A DNA stretch of 64,000 nucleotides from Holophagales bacterium (GCA_016714815.1 JADKBZ010000004.1:372001-436000); one strand, 5' to 3'. Positions 49,855 to 58,980 are shown, numbered from the stretch's first letter. The notes: generated by a model from the sequence alone, not told the origin. Translations and numbers: made by a program.

Positions 49855-50970
49855 TCAGCCGCTCGCGGCGGCCTCCGCCTCCGACCAGCCCACCATCGGA
49901 AACGGGCACCTCCCGGTCCGTCGTACTTCGAGGATGCGGCCCGTCCTTCGAAGCGCGAGAGGGCACGATGGAACGGCGAAGAATCGCCCGAGCGCGTCAT
50001 GGAACGGGGCGCCCCCTATCCTCACCGTCCGCACGTGCCGGGCGCGCGTGGGAAGGCGGTCCGCGGGGCCGACCCTCGACTCGACGTCGTCGGGCCGCGG
50101 CGTCCTCTCCAGGCACAGGCCGTTCAAGAGGAGCCCAGCGAGGCCGTCGAGGAGCTCGGCGGCAACGGCCTCCGGTACCCCGTCGAAGCTCCGGCGCGGG
50201 TGGCCGATCCTCTCCGCGTCCCGGCAGAGCGAGGCGAAGAGCGACCCAAGGGCCGCTGCCGCGGCGCCTCGCGCGGACTCCTCGAGCCCGGCCGGGAGCG
50301 GGACGACGACCTCCCCGCCGTCGCCCGTCGGCACCGGACCTGGCACGGCACGCTCGCGCCACCAGCCGAAGAGTTCCACGCGGCCATCGAGAAGGTCCGG
50401 GGAGAACGGGAGAAGCTCGGTGGCCAGGCGCAGTGCGAGGGCCAGGAGAGCGCGCCGAAAACGCACGAAGACCTCGACGTAGACGAGGACGTCGCGAGGG
50501 TCTGGCCTCCCCTCGAGGTGAGAGAGCGCGTCGAGGAGCGAGGCGCCGGGCCCCGCGAGGGCTCCCTGCAGCGGCCCCGTGAGGACGCCATCCATCGGGT
50601 CGTCGAGGGCGCGCCGCGCGTCGGGACCGAGGGCGAAGAGAAGCTCCGGGAGGGAACCTACCGGCTCGCCCCCCGCGGCGCGCAGTTCGTCGGCGAGAGC
50701 GCCGACGTCGGCCGGTGAGAGCTTCTCGAGGAGGACGTACCCGGCGAGCGCGAGGCGGGGCCAGGGCCCGAGGCCGGCGCCCTCGAGGCGAACGATCTCC
50801 CGCGAAGGGCCGAGGGGCCGGCCGGAGAAATCCCAAAGGGCGCGCTCGAAGGAGAGGTCGGTGCGAGCCTCGCCCTCGTCGACGAGGCGCCACGGGTGCG
50901 GCCCCTTCGTCCGGAGCGCCGGGCATTCGGGCGCACGGTCGACCGGCGGCGGTGGGATGGGTTCGTTCAT
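49855..50970 (-). CDS. protein of unknown function
   Basis: 371 residues with no family I recognise and no signal peptide or membrane helix. It is leucine/alanine-rich and mostly helical (PRLALAGYVLLEKLSPADVGALADELRAAGGEP, ALLALALRLATELLPFSPDLLDGRV). The C-terminus is beta-rich with two cysteines (FFAVPSCPLALRRTGRILEVRRTGRCPFPMVGWSE). Composition and codon pattern match its neighbours. It lies 56 bp after ccdA and 95 bp before the serine hydrolase on the same strand. ATG 50970 is preceded by GGGAC, a weak site. Confidence 0.55.
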   Translation of the reverse strand: MNEPIPPPPVDRAPECPALRTKGPHPWRLVDEGEARTDLSFERALWDFSGRPLGPSREIVRLEGAGLGPWPRLALAGYVLLEKLSPADVGALADELRAAGGEPVGSLPELLFALGPDARRALDDPMDGVLTGPLQGALAGPGASLLDALSHLEGRPDPRDVLVYVEVFVRFRRALLALALRLATELLPFSPDLLDGRVELFGWWRERAVPGPVPTGDGGEVVVPLPAGLEESARGAAAAALGSLFASLCRDAERIGHPRRSFDGVPEAVAAELLDGLAGLLLNGLCLERTPRPDDVESRVGPADRLPTRARHVRTVRIGGAPFHDALGRFFAVPSCPLALRRTGRILEVRRTGRCPFPMVGWSEAEAAASG

Positions 50971-51026
50971 TCGTCCCGATCGTACGGCGCGACGACGCTG
51001 CCGCCCCCGCGGCCTTCCCCCGCGGC

Positions 51027-51683
51027 TCACCAGGGCGTCGAGTAGAGCCCCTTGGCGAGGATCCAGACCGAGAGGGCGACGAGGAGCGCCCCGCTCGCGA
51101 TCCGCACCGCGAGCGGGTGGGTCTTGAGGAAGGCGGTCTTCTCGCGGAAGAGCTGGGAGGCGTAGCCGGCCACGAGCATCGGGAGGGCGAAGCCGAGGCT
51201 GTAGAAGACGAGGAGGGCGACGGCCTCTCCGACCTGGGCCCGCGCCGCGACCATCCCGAGGATCGCGCTGAGGAAGGGGCCGACGCACGGGATCCAGACG
51301 AGGCCGAGGGAGGCGCCGAGGAGGGCTCCCGACCAGAGGCCCTTCCTGCGTTCCGAGTGGACGCCGATGCGGAGCCGCTTGAACGGGTTCCAGTCGAGGA
51401 GGACGAGAATCCCGACGACACCGATGAGGATCGCGACGGGCTTCTCGAGCCTTACGAGGAGAGGCCCGACGATCGACCCGAAGAGGGACGAAAGGACCCC
51501 CATCAGGACGAACGTCGCCATGAGGCCCGATACGATCGCCACCGGGCGGAGCCGGTGCTCGCCCGGCTGGCCCGCCATGACGATCGGCAGGACCGGGAGG
51601 ACGCACGGCGAGGCGATGCTCAGGAGCCCCGCCCCGATGGCGAAGAGCGCGTTCGCCAGGCTGAATCCGGCCAGCTCCTCCAA
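51027..51683 (-). CDS. ccdA: CcdA/DsbD-like transmembrane thiol-electron carrier
   Basis: 218 residues with six to seven membrane helices. The redox cysteines are in SIASPCVLPVLPIVMAG and LVWIPCVGPFLSAILG, the pair used to carry electrons from cytoplasmic thioredoxin to periplasmic thiol proteins. The next gene upstream encodes an exported thioredoxin-like protein, a natural partner. No ATG or GTG fits; TTG at 51683 with GGGGAA upstream is the best start (LEELAGFSLANALF), 17 bp after the thioredoxin stop. The same strand also reads open far upstream, but that is a composition effect. Confidence 0.85.
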   Translation of the reverse strand: MEELAGFSLANALFAIGAGLLSIASPCVLPVLPIVMAGQPGEHRLRPVAIVSGLMATFVLMGVLSSLFGSIVGPLLVRLEKPVAILIGVVGILVLLDWNPFKRLRIGVHSERRKGLWSGALLGASLGLVWIPCVGPFLSAILGMVAARAQVGEAVALLVFYSLGFALPMLVAGYASQLFREKTAFLKTHPLAVRIASGALLVALSVWILAKGLYSTPW

Positions 51684-51700
51684 GCGATCGTTCCCCGGGG

Positions 51701-52135
51701 TCAGCGGCCCGAGCCGGCGCGGATGCCGGAGAGGACGGAGTCGGCGGACTGGATCCCCGGCGAGTAGCGCTTGAGCTCCTTGCCGTCCGGCCCAACGAGG
51801 ATGAGGTTCGGGAGGGACCGGACGCCGTACTTGTAGAAGACGTCCTGGTCGGCCGCCGTGTCGGTGCGGACATAGCGGAGCGTCGCGAGCGGCTCCCACT
51901 GCGCCTTGCTCTCGGCGAGGATCTGGTCCTGCATCTGGCACGGCCGACCGGCCGGATTCAGGAAGAAGATCAGCGTCGGCTTCGGCGCAGGCGCAGGGAC
52001 AGCCGTAGGCTGGGCCTTCGCTGCCTGTGGGGCGGCCTTCGGAGGTGCGGCCTTCTCGGCCGCGAGGACGACGGGCGCCGTCACGAGTGCGGCAAAAAGG
52101 ACGATCCGGACGACTGACTTTGCGGTCTTCTTCAT
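51701..52135 (-). CDS. exported thioredoxin-fold protein with a single active-site cysteine
   Basis: 144 residues. A signal peptide or anchor (SVVRIVLFAALVTAPVVLA) is followed by an Ala/Pro/Lys-rich linker and a thioredoxin fold: LIFFLNPAGRPCQMQDQI at the active site, cis-proline loop VRSLPNLILVGPDGKEL. The active site has GRPC, so only the second cysteine of CxxC remains and it is the only cysteine in the protein. It probably receives electrons from the adjacent CcdA or holds a monothiol partner. ATG 52135 has GAGGAGG. It follows proS by 18 bp. Confidence 0.75.
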   Translation of the reverse strand: MKKTAKSVVRIVLFAALVTAPVVLAAEKAAPPKAAPQAAKAQPTAVPAPAPKPTLIFFLNPAGRPCQMQDQILAESKAQWEPLATLRYVRTDTAADQDVFYKYGVRSLPNLILVGPDGKELKRYSPGIQSADSVLSGIRAGSGR

Positions 52136-52153
52136 GTTCCAGCCTCCTCGGAA

Positions 52154-53923
52154 TCAGAGCGCGAGCGTCTTGGCGCCCGCGGCGAGCGTCGCCTTGACGA
52201 CCTCGACGACCTTCTCGGGCGGCACGCCTTCGGCCTTCTTCTCGCGCCGCGTGGAGACCTCGACGACCCCCTTCGCGAGGGCCTTGCTGCCGATGACGAT
52301 GCGGACGGGGAAGCCGATCAGGTCGGCGTCCTTGAACTTCACGCCAGGACGCTCGTCGCGGTCGTCCCAGAAGACCTCCACGCCGGCCGACTTCAGCTCC
52401 TCGTAGAGCTTCTCGGACGCGTCGAGGACTTCCTTGTCCCGCTGGAGAGAGAGGACGGCGACGGCGAACGGCGCGAGCGGGACGGGCCAGATGATCCCGT
52501 CGCCGTCGTGGTTCTGCTCGACGGCGGCGGCGACGGTCCGGCCGATGCCGAGGCCGTAGCAGCCCATGGTGAGAGGGATCGACTTCTGCTGCGGGTCGGC
52601 GACCTCGCACTTCATCGCCTCGGAGTACTTCGTGCCGAGCTTGAAGATGTGGCCGACCTCGATGCCGCGCTTGATGTGGAGGACGCCGGTGCCCGTGGGC
52701 GACGGATCTCCCTCGCGCGCCGTGGCGACCTCGAGGACGCCCGCGACCTTCACATCGCGCTTCACGGAGAAGCCCGAGTGGTGGAGGCCGTCGGCGTTCG
52801 CGCCGCACCAGACGTTGCGGGCGTTCTCCATGGTCCGGTCGACGTAGACGGGGACCTCGGCCTGCCCCTTCGGGGCATTCAGGCCGATCGGCCCGATGAA
52901 GCCCGGCTTGCAGCCGGCGATCTCGGGAAGCCTCTCCTCGGGGACGAGCCGCACGTGGGCGACGCCGAGCGCCTTGGGGAGCTTCACCTCGTTGATCGTC
53001 AGGTCGCCCCGGATGAGGATCGCGCAGACGAACGACGTCTCGTCGGCGCGGATCGCCTCGTAGAGCATCGTGTTCGTGATCCGGTCGACGGTCGTGCCGA
53101 GGTGCTTCGCCTGGCCTTCGCTCGAGACGATGCCGGGAGTCGGGGAGTCGGCCCTGCCGAACGGCTTCTCTTCTTCTTCGGCCCACGGCTCGGGGAGCGG
53201 CGCCGTGATCGCCTTCTCGACGTTCGCGCCGTACTGGCCGTCCTCGGAGAAGACGAGCGCGTCCTCGCCGGTGTCGGCGACGACCATGAACTCCTCGGAG
53301 GCCGAGCCGCCGATGGCGCCCGAGTCGGCCTGGACGAGCGCGTACTCGAGACCGCAGCGCTCGAAGATCGTCCGGTAGGCCTTCTCCATCTTCACGTAGT
53401 GGGCGTCGAGGCCCTTCTGGTCGACGTCGAAGGAGTAGGAGTCCTTCATCAGGAACTCGCGCCCGCGGAGGAGGCCGAAGCGGGGGCGAATCTCGTCGCG
53501 GAACTTCGTCCGGATCTGGTAGAGATTGAACGGCAGCTGCCGCCACGAGGTGACCGACCGGCGGACCATGTCGGTCACGGCTTCCTCGGCCGTCGGCGCG
53601 AGGGCGAACTCGGTCGCCTTGCGGTCCTCGAGGTGGAAGAGGATGCCGTCGTTGATGTAGCGGTCCCACCGCCCCGACTCGACCCAGAGCTCCTTCGGCT
53701 GCGCGATCGGCAGGTCGACCTCGAGGGCTCCCGTCCGGTCCATCTCCTCGCGGACGATCTCGATCATCTTCTTGAGCGACCGGAACCCCATCGGCGTGAA
53801 GGAGTAGATGCCGGCGGCGACCTTCATGAGCATCCCCGCGCGGGCGAGGAGCTTGTGGGAGACGACCTCGGCATCGCCGGGGGCTTCGCGGAGGGTGGAG
53901 AGGAGGTAGTTGGACCAGCGCAT
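52154..53923 (-). CDS. proS: prolyl-tRNA synthetase, bacterial type with editing domain
   Basis: 589 residues; charges tRNA-Pro. Class II motifs: motif 1 near GIYSFTPMGFRSLKKMIEIV, motif 2 FRDEIRPRFGLLRGREFLMKDSYSF, motif 3 GLGIGRTVAAAVEQNHD. Between motifs 2 and 3 the INS editing domain (about residues 225-400, RGDLTINEVKLPKALGV) would deacylate mis-charged Ala-tRNA-Pro. The anticodon-binding domain closes the protein. The ATG at 53923 has no Shine-Dalgarno but a TATCCT box 9 nt upstream, so the message may be leaderless. It heads a minus-strand operon of five genes. Confidence 0.95.
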   Translation of the reverse strand: MRWSNYLLSTLREAPGDAEVVSHKLLARAGMLMKVAAGIYSFTPMGFRSLKKMIEIVREEMDRTGALEVDLPIAQPKELWVESGRWDRYINDGILFHLEDRKATEFALAPTAEEAVTDMVRRSVTSWRQLPFNLYQIRTKFRDEIRPRFGLLRGREFLMKDSYSFDVDQKGLDAHYVKMEKAYRTIFERCGLEYALVQADSGAIGGSASEEFMVVADTGEDALVFSEDGQYGANVEKAITAPLPEPWAEEEEKPFGRADSPTPGIVSSEGQAKHLGTTVDRITNTMLYEAIRADETSFVCAILIRGDLTINEVKLPKALGVAHVRLVPEERLPEIAGCKPGFIGPIGLNAPKGQAEVPVYVDRTMENARNVWCGANADGLHHSGFSVKRDVKVAGVLEVATAREGDPSPTGTGVLHIKRGIEVGHIFKLGTKYSEAMKCEVADPQQKSIPLTMGCYGLGIGRTVAAAVEQNHDGDGIIWPVPLAPFAVAVLSLQRDKEVLDASEKLYEELKSAGVEVFWDDRDERPGVKFKDADLIGFPVRIVIGSKALAKGVVEVSTRREKKAEGVPPEKVVEVVKATLAAGAKTLAL

Positions 53924-53932
53924 CGGGGGCGG

Positions 53933-53938
53933 AGGATA
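53933..53938 (-). promoter_or_regulatory. -10 box (TATCCT) before proS
   Basis: On the minus strand TATCCT is followed by 9 nt (CCGCCCCCG) and ATG 53923. No Shine-Dalgarno is present. It matches the arrangement at 2898 on the plus strand. Confidence 0.4.
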
Positions 53939-54169
53939 GCGCAGGGAGACGCAGCCGCGCGTGCCGCCCGCTCGGGCAAGGCCACGGCAGGGCACCGCCA
54001 GGCCTCTGGCGGATGCTGGCCCCCTCCCGGCACGAACGGGGCTTCCACGCGGCCTTCGGCATCCGGCCCGGCGATCCGATGTGGCTCGAAGCCAGGGGCC
54101 GCGCCTCGATCTGGCGGCAAAAGGGAATCCGAGAGAACGCCAGGAACGAAATGGAACAGAGGTGATGAA

Positions 54170-55144
54170 ATGATCGAACCCCGCAAGAGAATCTGGCTGG
54201 CCGCCGGGGCCGCGGCCCTCCTCCTCGCCCTGCCCGCCCTCGCCCAGGACGGAATCCCCAAGAAGCCGATCCACTTCGCCAAGGGCGCGACGAAGGCGAC
54301 GGTCCAGGGGACCCTCAAGGGCGGCTCCGACGTCGACTACATCGTCCAGGCGCGGGCCGGACAGCAGATGAAGGTCGAGCTGAAGGCCAGCAACGGGATG
54401 AACTACTTCAACGTCCTCCCGCCCGGGAGCGAGACCGCCATCTTCGTCGGGTCCACGTCGGGTTCGCGGTTCGAGGGGAAGCTCCCGGCCGACGGCGACT
54501 ACACGATCCGCGTCTACCTGATGCGCGCCGCGGCGAGGCGCAACGAGTCCTCGAAGTACAGCCTGACCGTCTCCGTCGTCGGCGCGGCGCCGGCCGCCGC
54601 CGTCGCGCCGGCGGGCGGGTCCACGGGCGAGCCGAAGCCGGGCCCGTTCGACAGCAAGCTCGAGCTCCTCGGCATCTCGTTCCGGGTCACGAGCCCGGGC
54701 ACCGCGACGGGGAACACGGTCCAGGTCGCCCCGGCCGGGCTCGAGATCGACAACTCGCCGATGACCCGGGAGGTCGACGGCCTCGTCGTCGGAGCCGAGG
54801 TCGCCGACCTCAACGTCGACCAGTCGCCCGAGATCTACGTCTACGTCAAGTCCACCGGGAGCCGGCGCCTCTCCCTCGTCGCCTACAGCGCGAACAAGAA
54901 GAAGTCGCTCGGCCAGATCTACCTCCCCGAGCTGTCCGAAAGCCCGGGGGACACCGCCACCAAGGGGTACCGGGGACACGACGACATGGCCGTCGTCGAA
55001 AGCACCCTCGTGCGCCGGTTCCCGATCTACGGGAAGGGGAAGGACGCCGAGGCCCCCAGCGGCAAGACGCGTCAGATCCAGTACAAGCTCCGGCAGGGCG
55101 AGGTCGGCTGGGTCCTGAAGGTGGACAAGGTCCTCGAGTACTGA
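54170..55144 (+). CDS. exported PliI-like (I-type lysozyme inhibitor-like) protein
   Basis: 324 residues with a signal peptide (RIWLAAGAAALLLALPALAQ). Residues about 30-130 form a beta-sandwich like bacterial pre-peptidase C-terminal domains (VQGTLKGGSDVDYIVQARAGQQMKVELKA). The C-terminal ~170 residues (FDSKLELLGISFRVTSPGTATG, EIDNSPMTREVDGLVVGAEVADLNVDQSPEIYVYV, RQIQYKLRQGEVGWVLKVDKVLEY) match the periplasmic PliI-type module. It could shield peptidoglycan from host or protist lysozyme. ATG 54170 has GAGGTGAT. The MscS gene follows after 50 bp. Confidence 0.65.
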   Translation: MIEPRKRIWLAAGAAALLLALPALAQDGIPKKPIHFAKGATKATVQGTLKGGSDVDYIVQARAGQQMKVELKASNGMNYFNVLPPGSETAIFVGSTSGSRFEGKLPADGDYTIRVYLMRAAARRNESSKYSLTVSVVGAAPAAAVAPAGGSTGEPKPGPFDSKLELLGISFRVTSPGTATGNTVQVAPAGLEIDNSPMTREVDGLVVGAEVADLNVDQSPEIYVYVKSTGSRRLSLVAYSANKKKSLGQIYLPELSESPGDTATKGYRGHDDMAVVESTLVRRFPIYGKGKDAEAPSGKTRQIQYKLRQGEVGWVLKVDKVLEY

Positions 55145-55149
55145 TCGCA

Positions 55150-55172
55150 GGTCCCGGCGCCGGGTCGGGACC
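55150..55172 (+). terminator. hairpin after the PliI-like gene
   Basis: GGTCCCG (55150-55156) pairs with CGGGACC (55166-55172) around a GC-rich loop. No T tract follows, so termination is only possible, not shown. A separate promoter box for the next gene lies at 55184. Confidence 0.3.
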
Positions 55173-55183
55173 CGCCCCGGAAG

Positions 55184-55189
55184 GATAAT
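55184..55189 (+). promoter_or_regulatory. -10 box (GATAAT) before the first MscS gene
   Basis: GATAAT followed by 5 nt (CTCGC) and GTG 55195, giving a probably leaderless transcript. No Shine-Dalgarno is present. Confidence 0.4.
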
Positions 55190-55194
55190 CTCGC

Positions 55195-57735
55195 GTGCTC
55201 AGAGCCCACCTCCTGCCAGCCCCGTCCCGTCGCCGGGCCGCTCGTCTTCCTCTTCGAGCGGCCCTCTTCGCGACCTCGCTGCTACTCGGAGCCTGCTCGC
55301 CGCCGGGGAGCGAAACGGCCGCGCCCTCCTCGAGCGCCGAGACCGGCGCCGCGGCGCCGGCTTCGGCGTCCGAGGCCGAGCCCACGGCTACGCCGGCTCC
55401 GTCCATCTCGCTCGGCGAGCTTCCGCAGGCCGTCGGCCGGCTCGAGGTCCTGCGCCAGGACGTCGAAGCGGTGCTCGTCGCGGACAAGGTCGAACGCGCG
55501 GCGGCGGCGGGGCTCGAGTCGACCCTGAAAGGAACGGAGCAGCTCCGGACCCGCGCCACCGAGCTGCCGTACGACGATCTCGTCGAGGTCTCCCGGATCG
55601 CGGCGACGGCGGACCGCTGGGTGGCCTCCAACGGCGCCGTCGTCTCTGACCGGCTCCGAAAGGTCGAGAAGGAAGCGCGGCGGGTCGCCGAGATGCAGGC
55701 CACCTTCGACACCCTCGCCGAGCTCGCGGGAAAGACCGAAGCCCCGGCGGCGATCCGCCTCCGGGCCGGCATCAGCAGGGCCGTGCTCGACGAGCTGGCA
55801 ATCCGGCTCAAGTCGAGGCGCGACGAGCTTCTCGTCCTCGTCGGAAAGCTCGCGGAGGTGACCGGAAAGGCCGCCTCTCTGCGTGCCGAGACGGAGAGGC
55901 ACCTCGCGCTGGCCGAGGCCCGGCTGGCCACTGGCTCGGACCAGCCGATCTGGAGCCTCGACGTCTCCTGGCGCGAGGTCCGGGCGGTGACCTCCGAACG
56001 CGTCAAGCGGGAGGCGCGGCGCATCCGGGAATGGGCTCGCCCGCTGGCGGGAGCCCTTATCCTCGTCACACTCGTCGCCTTCGGCGGAACGATCCTCCTC
56101 CTCCGCCGCCTCCGCCCCGGCGTCGCGCGCCGGGCCGAGAGCGACCCGTCGGCGCTGCCGACCCTCCGCCTCATGGAGAGCCCCCTGGCGTCGGCCACCC
56201 TCGTCACCGTAGTTATTCTTCTCGTGACGGCGCCGCAGGCCCCCGACCTCGTATACAGGCTGAAGTGGTTCGTGGTCGCCCCGGCGGCCGCGTGGGTGCT
56301 GACGAGGATGATCGGACCCCGGGTGGCGCGCACGGCCTGGGTGCTCGCCGCTTCGCTCGCCCTCGGCCCCGTGCGGACCATCCTCGGAGGCCACCCGCTC
56401 ACCGACCGCCTCACCCTCGTCCTCCAGACCGCTCCGCTCGCCGTCGCCCTCGCTCTCGACCTGCACGCCCGCCGTTTCGCCGGCACCGCGACGGGCAGGA
56501 TGGTGACCCTCCTCAGGTCGGCGGGCTGGGCGCTCTCGGCGTGCCTGGCCATCGCGGCCGTCGGGAGCCTCGCCGGATGGGCCAGAGTCACCGCGGTCCT
56601 CAGCACCGGAGCACTCGGGACCCTGGGCGCCGTCTTCCTGCTCCTCGCCGTGGTCCTCGTCTTCGAGGGGATCCTCTGGTCCGTCCTCTCCTCCCGGGCC
56701 GCACAGAAGCTCCGGATCGCCGCGAATCACTCGAGGCTCGTCGGCTCGACCATCCTCCGCGGGTTCCACCTCGCCATCGCCCTGCTGGTCGGCGCCGTCG
56801 CCCTCTCGTCCTTCCGGCTCCTCGGCCCGGTCGATCGCGTCTTCTCGCGCCTTCTCGAAGCGAGGCTGACGATCGGCTCCCTCTCGATCTCCGGGGGCTC
56901 GATCTTCGCGTTCCTCGTCGTCCTCGCGACGACCGCGTTCGTCGCGCGCGTCCTCGGCTTCCTCCTTTCGGAAGAGGTCCTCCCACGGCTCGACCTCGGT
57001 CGCGGCGTCGCCTTCGCCATCTCGATGACGACGCGCTACCTCGTCCTCTTCGCGGGCTTCGTCCTGGCGGCGGGAGCGGCCGGGATCGACCTGTCGAAGA
57101 TCGGCTTCCTCGCGGGCGCGCTCGGCGTCGGCGTCGGCCTCGGCCTCCAGAACATCGTCATGAATTTCGTCTCGGGCCTCATCCTCCTCTTCGAACGCCC
57201 CATCCAGGTCGGGGACGCCGTCGACGTCTCCGGGGCCACCGGCACCGTCACACAGATCGGTATCCGGGCCTCGACCGTCCGGACGTTCGACGGGGCCGAG
57301 GTCATCGTCCCGAACGGGGACCTCATCTCCAAGCCCTTCACCAACTGGACCCTCTCCGACCCGAACCGGCGGTTCGACGTCACCGTCGGGACCGCCTACG
57401 GCGCGCCGCTCGAGACGACCGCCCAGACTCTCCTCGCGGCCGCCCGCCGAACGGAGGGGATCCACGCGACGCCGCGGGCCGAGGCCTTCTTCCAGGCCTT
57501 CGGCGAGAGCTCGCTCGACTGGACGCTCCGCGTCTGGGTGCGGATGGACGAATCGGCCAAGGTTCTCAGCGACCTGAAGTGCGCGGTGAGCGAGGAGCTG
57601 GAAAAAGCGGGGATCGAGGTCCCCTTCCCGCAGCGCGACCTCCACATCCGCTCCGTCGCGCCCGAGGTCCGCGAAGCCCTCGCGGTCCCTCCGCGGCCCG
57701 AACCGAAAGTCCCGGGCCTGCCGTCTTCGCCATGA
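55195..57735 (+). CDS. MscS-family mechanosensitive channel with lipoprotein-type N-terminus, copy 1
   Basis: 846 residues. The N-terminus has a lipobox (TSLLLGAC, Cys34), then a long periplasmic helical/coiled region (about 70-275). Several membrane helices lie between about 280 and 620. The MscS pore and beta domain has the signature GVGLGLQNIVMNFVSGLILLFERPIQVGDAVDV and QIGIRASTVRTFDGAEVIVPNGDLISKPFTNW, and ends in the cytoplasmic cage. It opens under membrane tension to release osmolytes. The copy at 58981-61461 is a close paralogue. The GTG start is apparently leaderless. Confidence 0.88.
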   Translation: MLRAHLLPAPSRRRAARLPLRAALFATSLLLGACSPPGSETAAPSSSAETGAAAPASASEAEPTATPAPSISLGELPQAVGRLEVLRQDVEAVLVADKVERAAAAGLESTLKGTEQLRTRATELPYDDLVEVSRIAATADRWVASNGAVVSDRLRKVEKEARRVAEMQATFDTLAELAGKTEAPAAIRLRAGISRAVLDELAIRLKSRRDELLVLVGKLAEVTGKAASLRAETERHLALAEARLATGSDQPIWSLDVSWREVRAVTSERVKREARRIREWARPLAGALILVTLVAFGGTILLLRRLRPGVARRAESDPSALPTLRLMESPLASATLVTVVILLVTAPQAPDLVYRLKWFVVAPAAAWVLTRMIGPRVARTAWVLAASLALGPVRTILGGHPLTDRLTLVLQTAPLAVALALDLHARRFAGTATGRMVTLLRSAGWALSACLAIAAVGSLAGWARVTAVLSTGALGTLGAVFLLLAVVLVFEGILWSVLSSRAAQKLRIAANHSRLVGSTILRGFHLAIALLVGAVALSSFRLLGPVDRVFSRLLEARLTIGSLSISGGSIFAFLVVLATTAFVARVLGFLLSEEVLPRLDLGRGVAFAISMTTRYLVLFAGFVLAAGAAGIDLSKIGFLAGALGVGVGLGLQNIVMNFVSGLILLFERPIQVGDAVDVSGATGTVTQIGIRASTVRTFDGAEVIVPNGDLISKPFTNWTLSDPNRRFDVTVGTAYGAPLETTAQTLLAAARRTEGIHATPRAEAFFQAFGESSLDWTLRVWVRMDESAKVLSDLKCAVSEELEKAGIEVPFPQRDLHIRSVAPEVREALAVPPRPEPKVPGLPSSP

Positions 57736-57834
57736 TCCGCACCGGGAGGAGCGACGCCTGCTGGAATTGCCTACAGGAATGGGCAAAATGCCGACACGAG
57801 TCACGGTTCCCGGGAGCAATGCGCAAGAGAGCCT

Positions 57835-57863
57835 TGAATATGGTTTGGCCCTCGTACTAGTCT
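57835..57863 (+). promoter_or_regulatory. promoter of the beta/gamma-crystallin gene
   Basis: TTGAAT (57835-57840), 17 bp, TAGTCT (57858-57863), then 6 nt and ATG 57870. It is the clearest two-element promoter of the leaderless set. The surrounding 100 bp are less GC-rich than the genes around it. Confidence 0.5.
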
Positions 57864-57869
57864 CCGCGC

Positions 57870-58856
57870 ATGCTGCGAGTCACACGCTTCGTCGCCCTTG
57901 CCGGCTTTGCCGGCGCCCTCCTCTTCCTCTCTTCGAACGCTCCGGCGGCGGAGATCCGGGTCTGCGAGAACTCCCGGATGCGGCCGCCCTGCATCAACCT
58001 GCGCCACGGCGTGAACGACCTGAGCGAGTGGGGAATCTCGAACAGCATCTCGAGCTTCTCGATCGAGTCGGGCTCGTGGCTGATGTGCACGCAGCCCAAC
58101 TTCGGAGGCCGGTGCGAGGCCTTCGACGGGTCGCGTGACAACCTCCAGGGGAGCCCCTTCCAGGACAACATCTCCAGCCTTCGTCCCGTGCGCGAAGGCG
58201 GAGGTGGAAACTGGGGCGGCTGGGGCGGATCGTCCGAGTGGGGCCGCCTCAGTATCACCGTCTACAGCGACATCAATTACCGGGGCAAATCGTGGGTCTT
58301 CTCGGACGACATCCGGGACCTCTCGAACATGGGGCTGAGCAACAGGATCTCGTCCGTACGGGTCAGCGGAGGCCGCTGGCGCGTCTGCCGCGAGACCAAT
58401 TTCCGCGGATGCACCGACGTGGATGGCGACATTCCCGACCTCCGGGACCTCGGGCTCAACGACCGGATCAGCTCGATCCAGGAGCGCGGACCGGGCGGCG
58501 GCGGACACGGCGGCCACGGCGGCAGCGGGAGCGGCGGCGACTGGAACGGCTCGGGCGGCTCCGGCTCGGGCGGCGGATGGGGCGGCTCCGGCGGCGGGGG
58601 CGGCTCGCGCGACACCGCAATCCTCTACGAGGGCACGGGGTTCCGCGGCCGCTCGGTCACGGTGAACGGCTCCTCCTCGAACCTCAACGACCAGCGCTTC
58701 AACGACAGGGCGAGGTCGATCCGCATCCGCGGCTCCTGGCAGCTCTGCTCGGACTCGAAGTTCCGCGGCGAGTGCGTCAGCATCCGCGGCGATCAGGAAG
58801 ACCTCTCCCGCTTCGGGCTCAACGGATCGCTCTCCTCGCTGCGGCGCGAGAACTGA
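57870..58856 (+). CDS. secreted beta/gamma-crystallin-fold protein
   Basis: 328 residues with a signal peptide (RFVALAGFAGALLFLSSNAPAAE). Three crystallin domains (about 28-112, 125-210, 245-328), each of two Greek-key motifs; the most regular motifs are YSDINYRGKSWVFSDDIRDL, YEGTGFRGRSVTVNGSSSNL and SSLRRE ends. A Gly/Ser-rich linker (about 112-122) and a longer one (about 212-245) join them. Cys pairs per domain suggest disulphides. Such folds bind calcium or carbohydrate and are tough extracellular proteins. Its gene lies between two MscS channel genes, each with its own leaderless promoter. Confidence 0.85.
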   Translation: MLRVTRFVALAGFAGALLFLSSNAPAAEIRVCENSRMRPPCINLRHGVNDLSEWGISNSISSFSIESGSWLMCTQPNFGGRCEAFDGSRDNLQGSPFQDNISSLRPVREGGGGNWGGWGGSSEWGRLSITVYSDINYRGKSWVFSDDIRDLSNMGLSNRISSVRVSGGRWRVCRETNFRGCTDVDGDIPDLRDLGLNDRISSIQERGPGGGGHGGHGGSGSGGDWNGSGGSGSGGGWGGSGGGGGSRDTAILYEGTGFRGRSVTVNGSSSNLNDQRFNDRARSIRIRGSWQLCSDSKFRGECVSIRGDQEDLSRFGLNGSLSSLRREN

Positions 58857-58966
58857 CCCGCTATCCCCCCTGGCCGGCGGCGTCCAGAGGCGGACGGCGC
58901 CCGCCGGGGGTCTTCCTTCTCGCACCCCGCCAGCGGTTCGCCCGACGCCGCCGGGAGGAGGTCGCC

Positions 58967-58972
58967 TAGACT
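58967..58972 (+). promoter_or_regulatory. -10 box (TAGACT) before the second MscS gene
   Basis: TAGACT followed by 8 nt (CGACTCAC) and GTG 58981. No Shine-Dalgarno is adjacent to the start; the GGAGGAGG at 58952-58960 lies too far upstream to serve it and would fall outside a leaderless transcript. Confidence 0.35.
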
Positions 58973-58980
58973 CGACTCAC

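Noticed and set aside
51027..54062. A 1,011-codon minus-strand frame running from opposite proS into ccdA
   Set aside because: Only its last ~218 codons (CcdA) make sense; the rest is an out-of-frame reading of proS and the thioredoxin gene.
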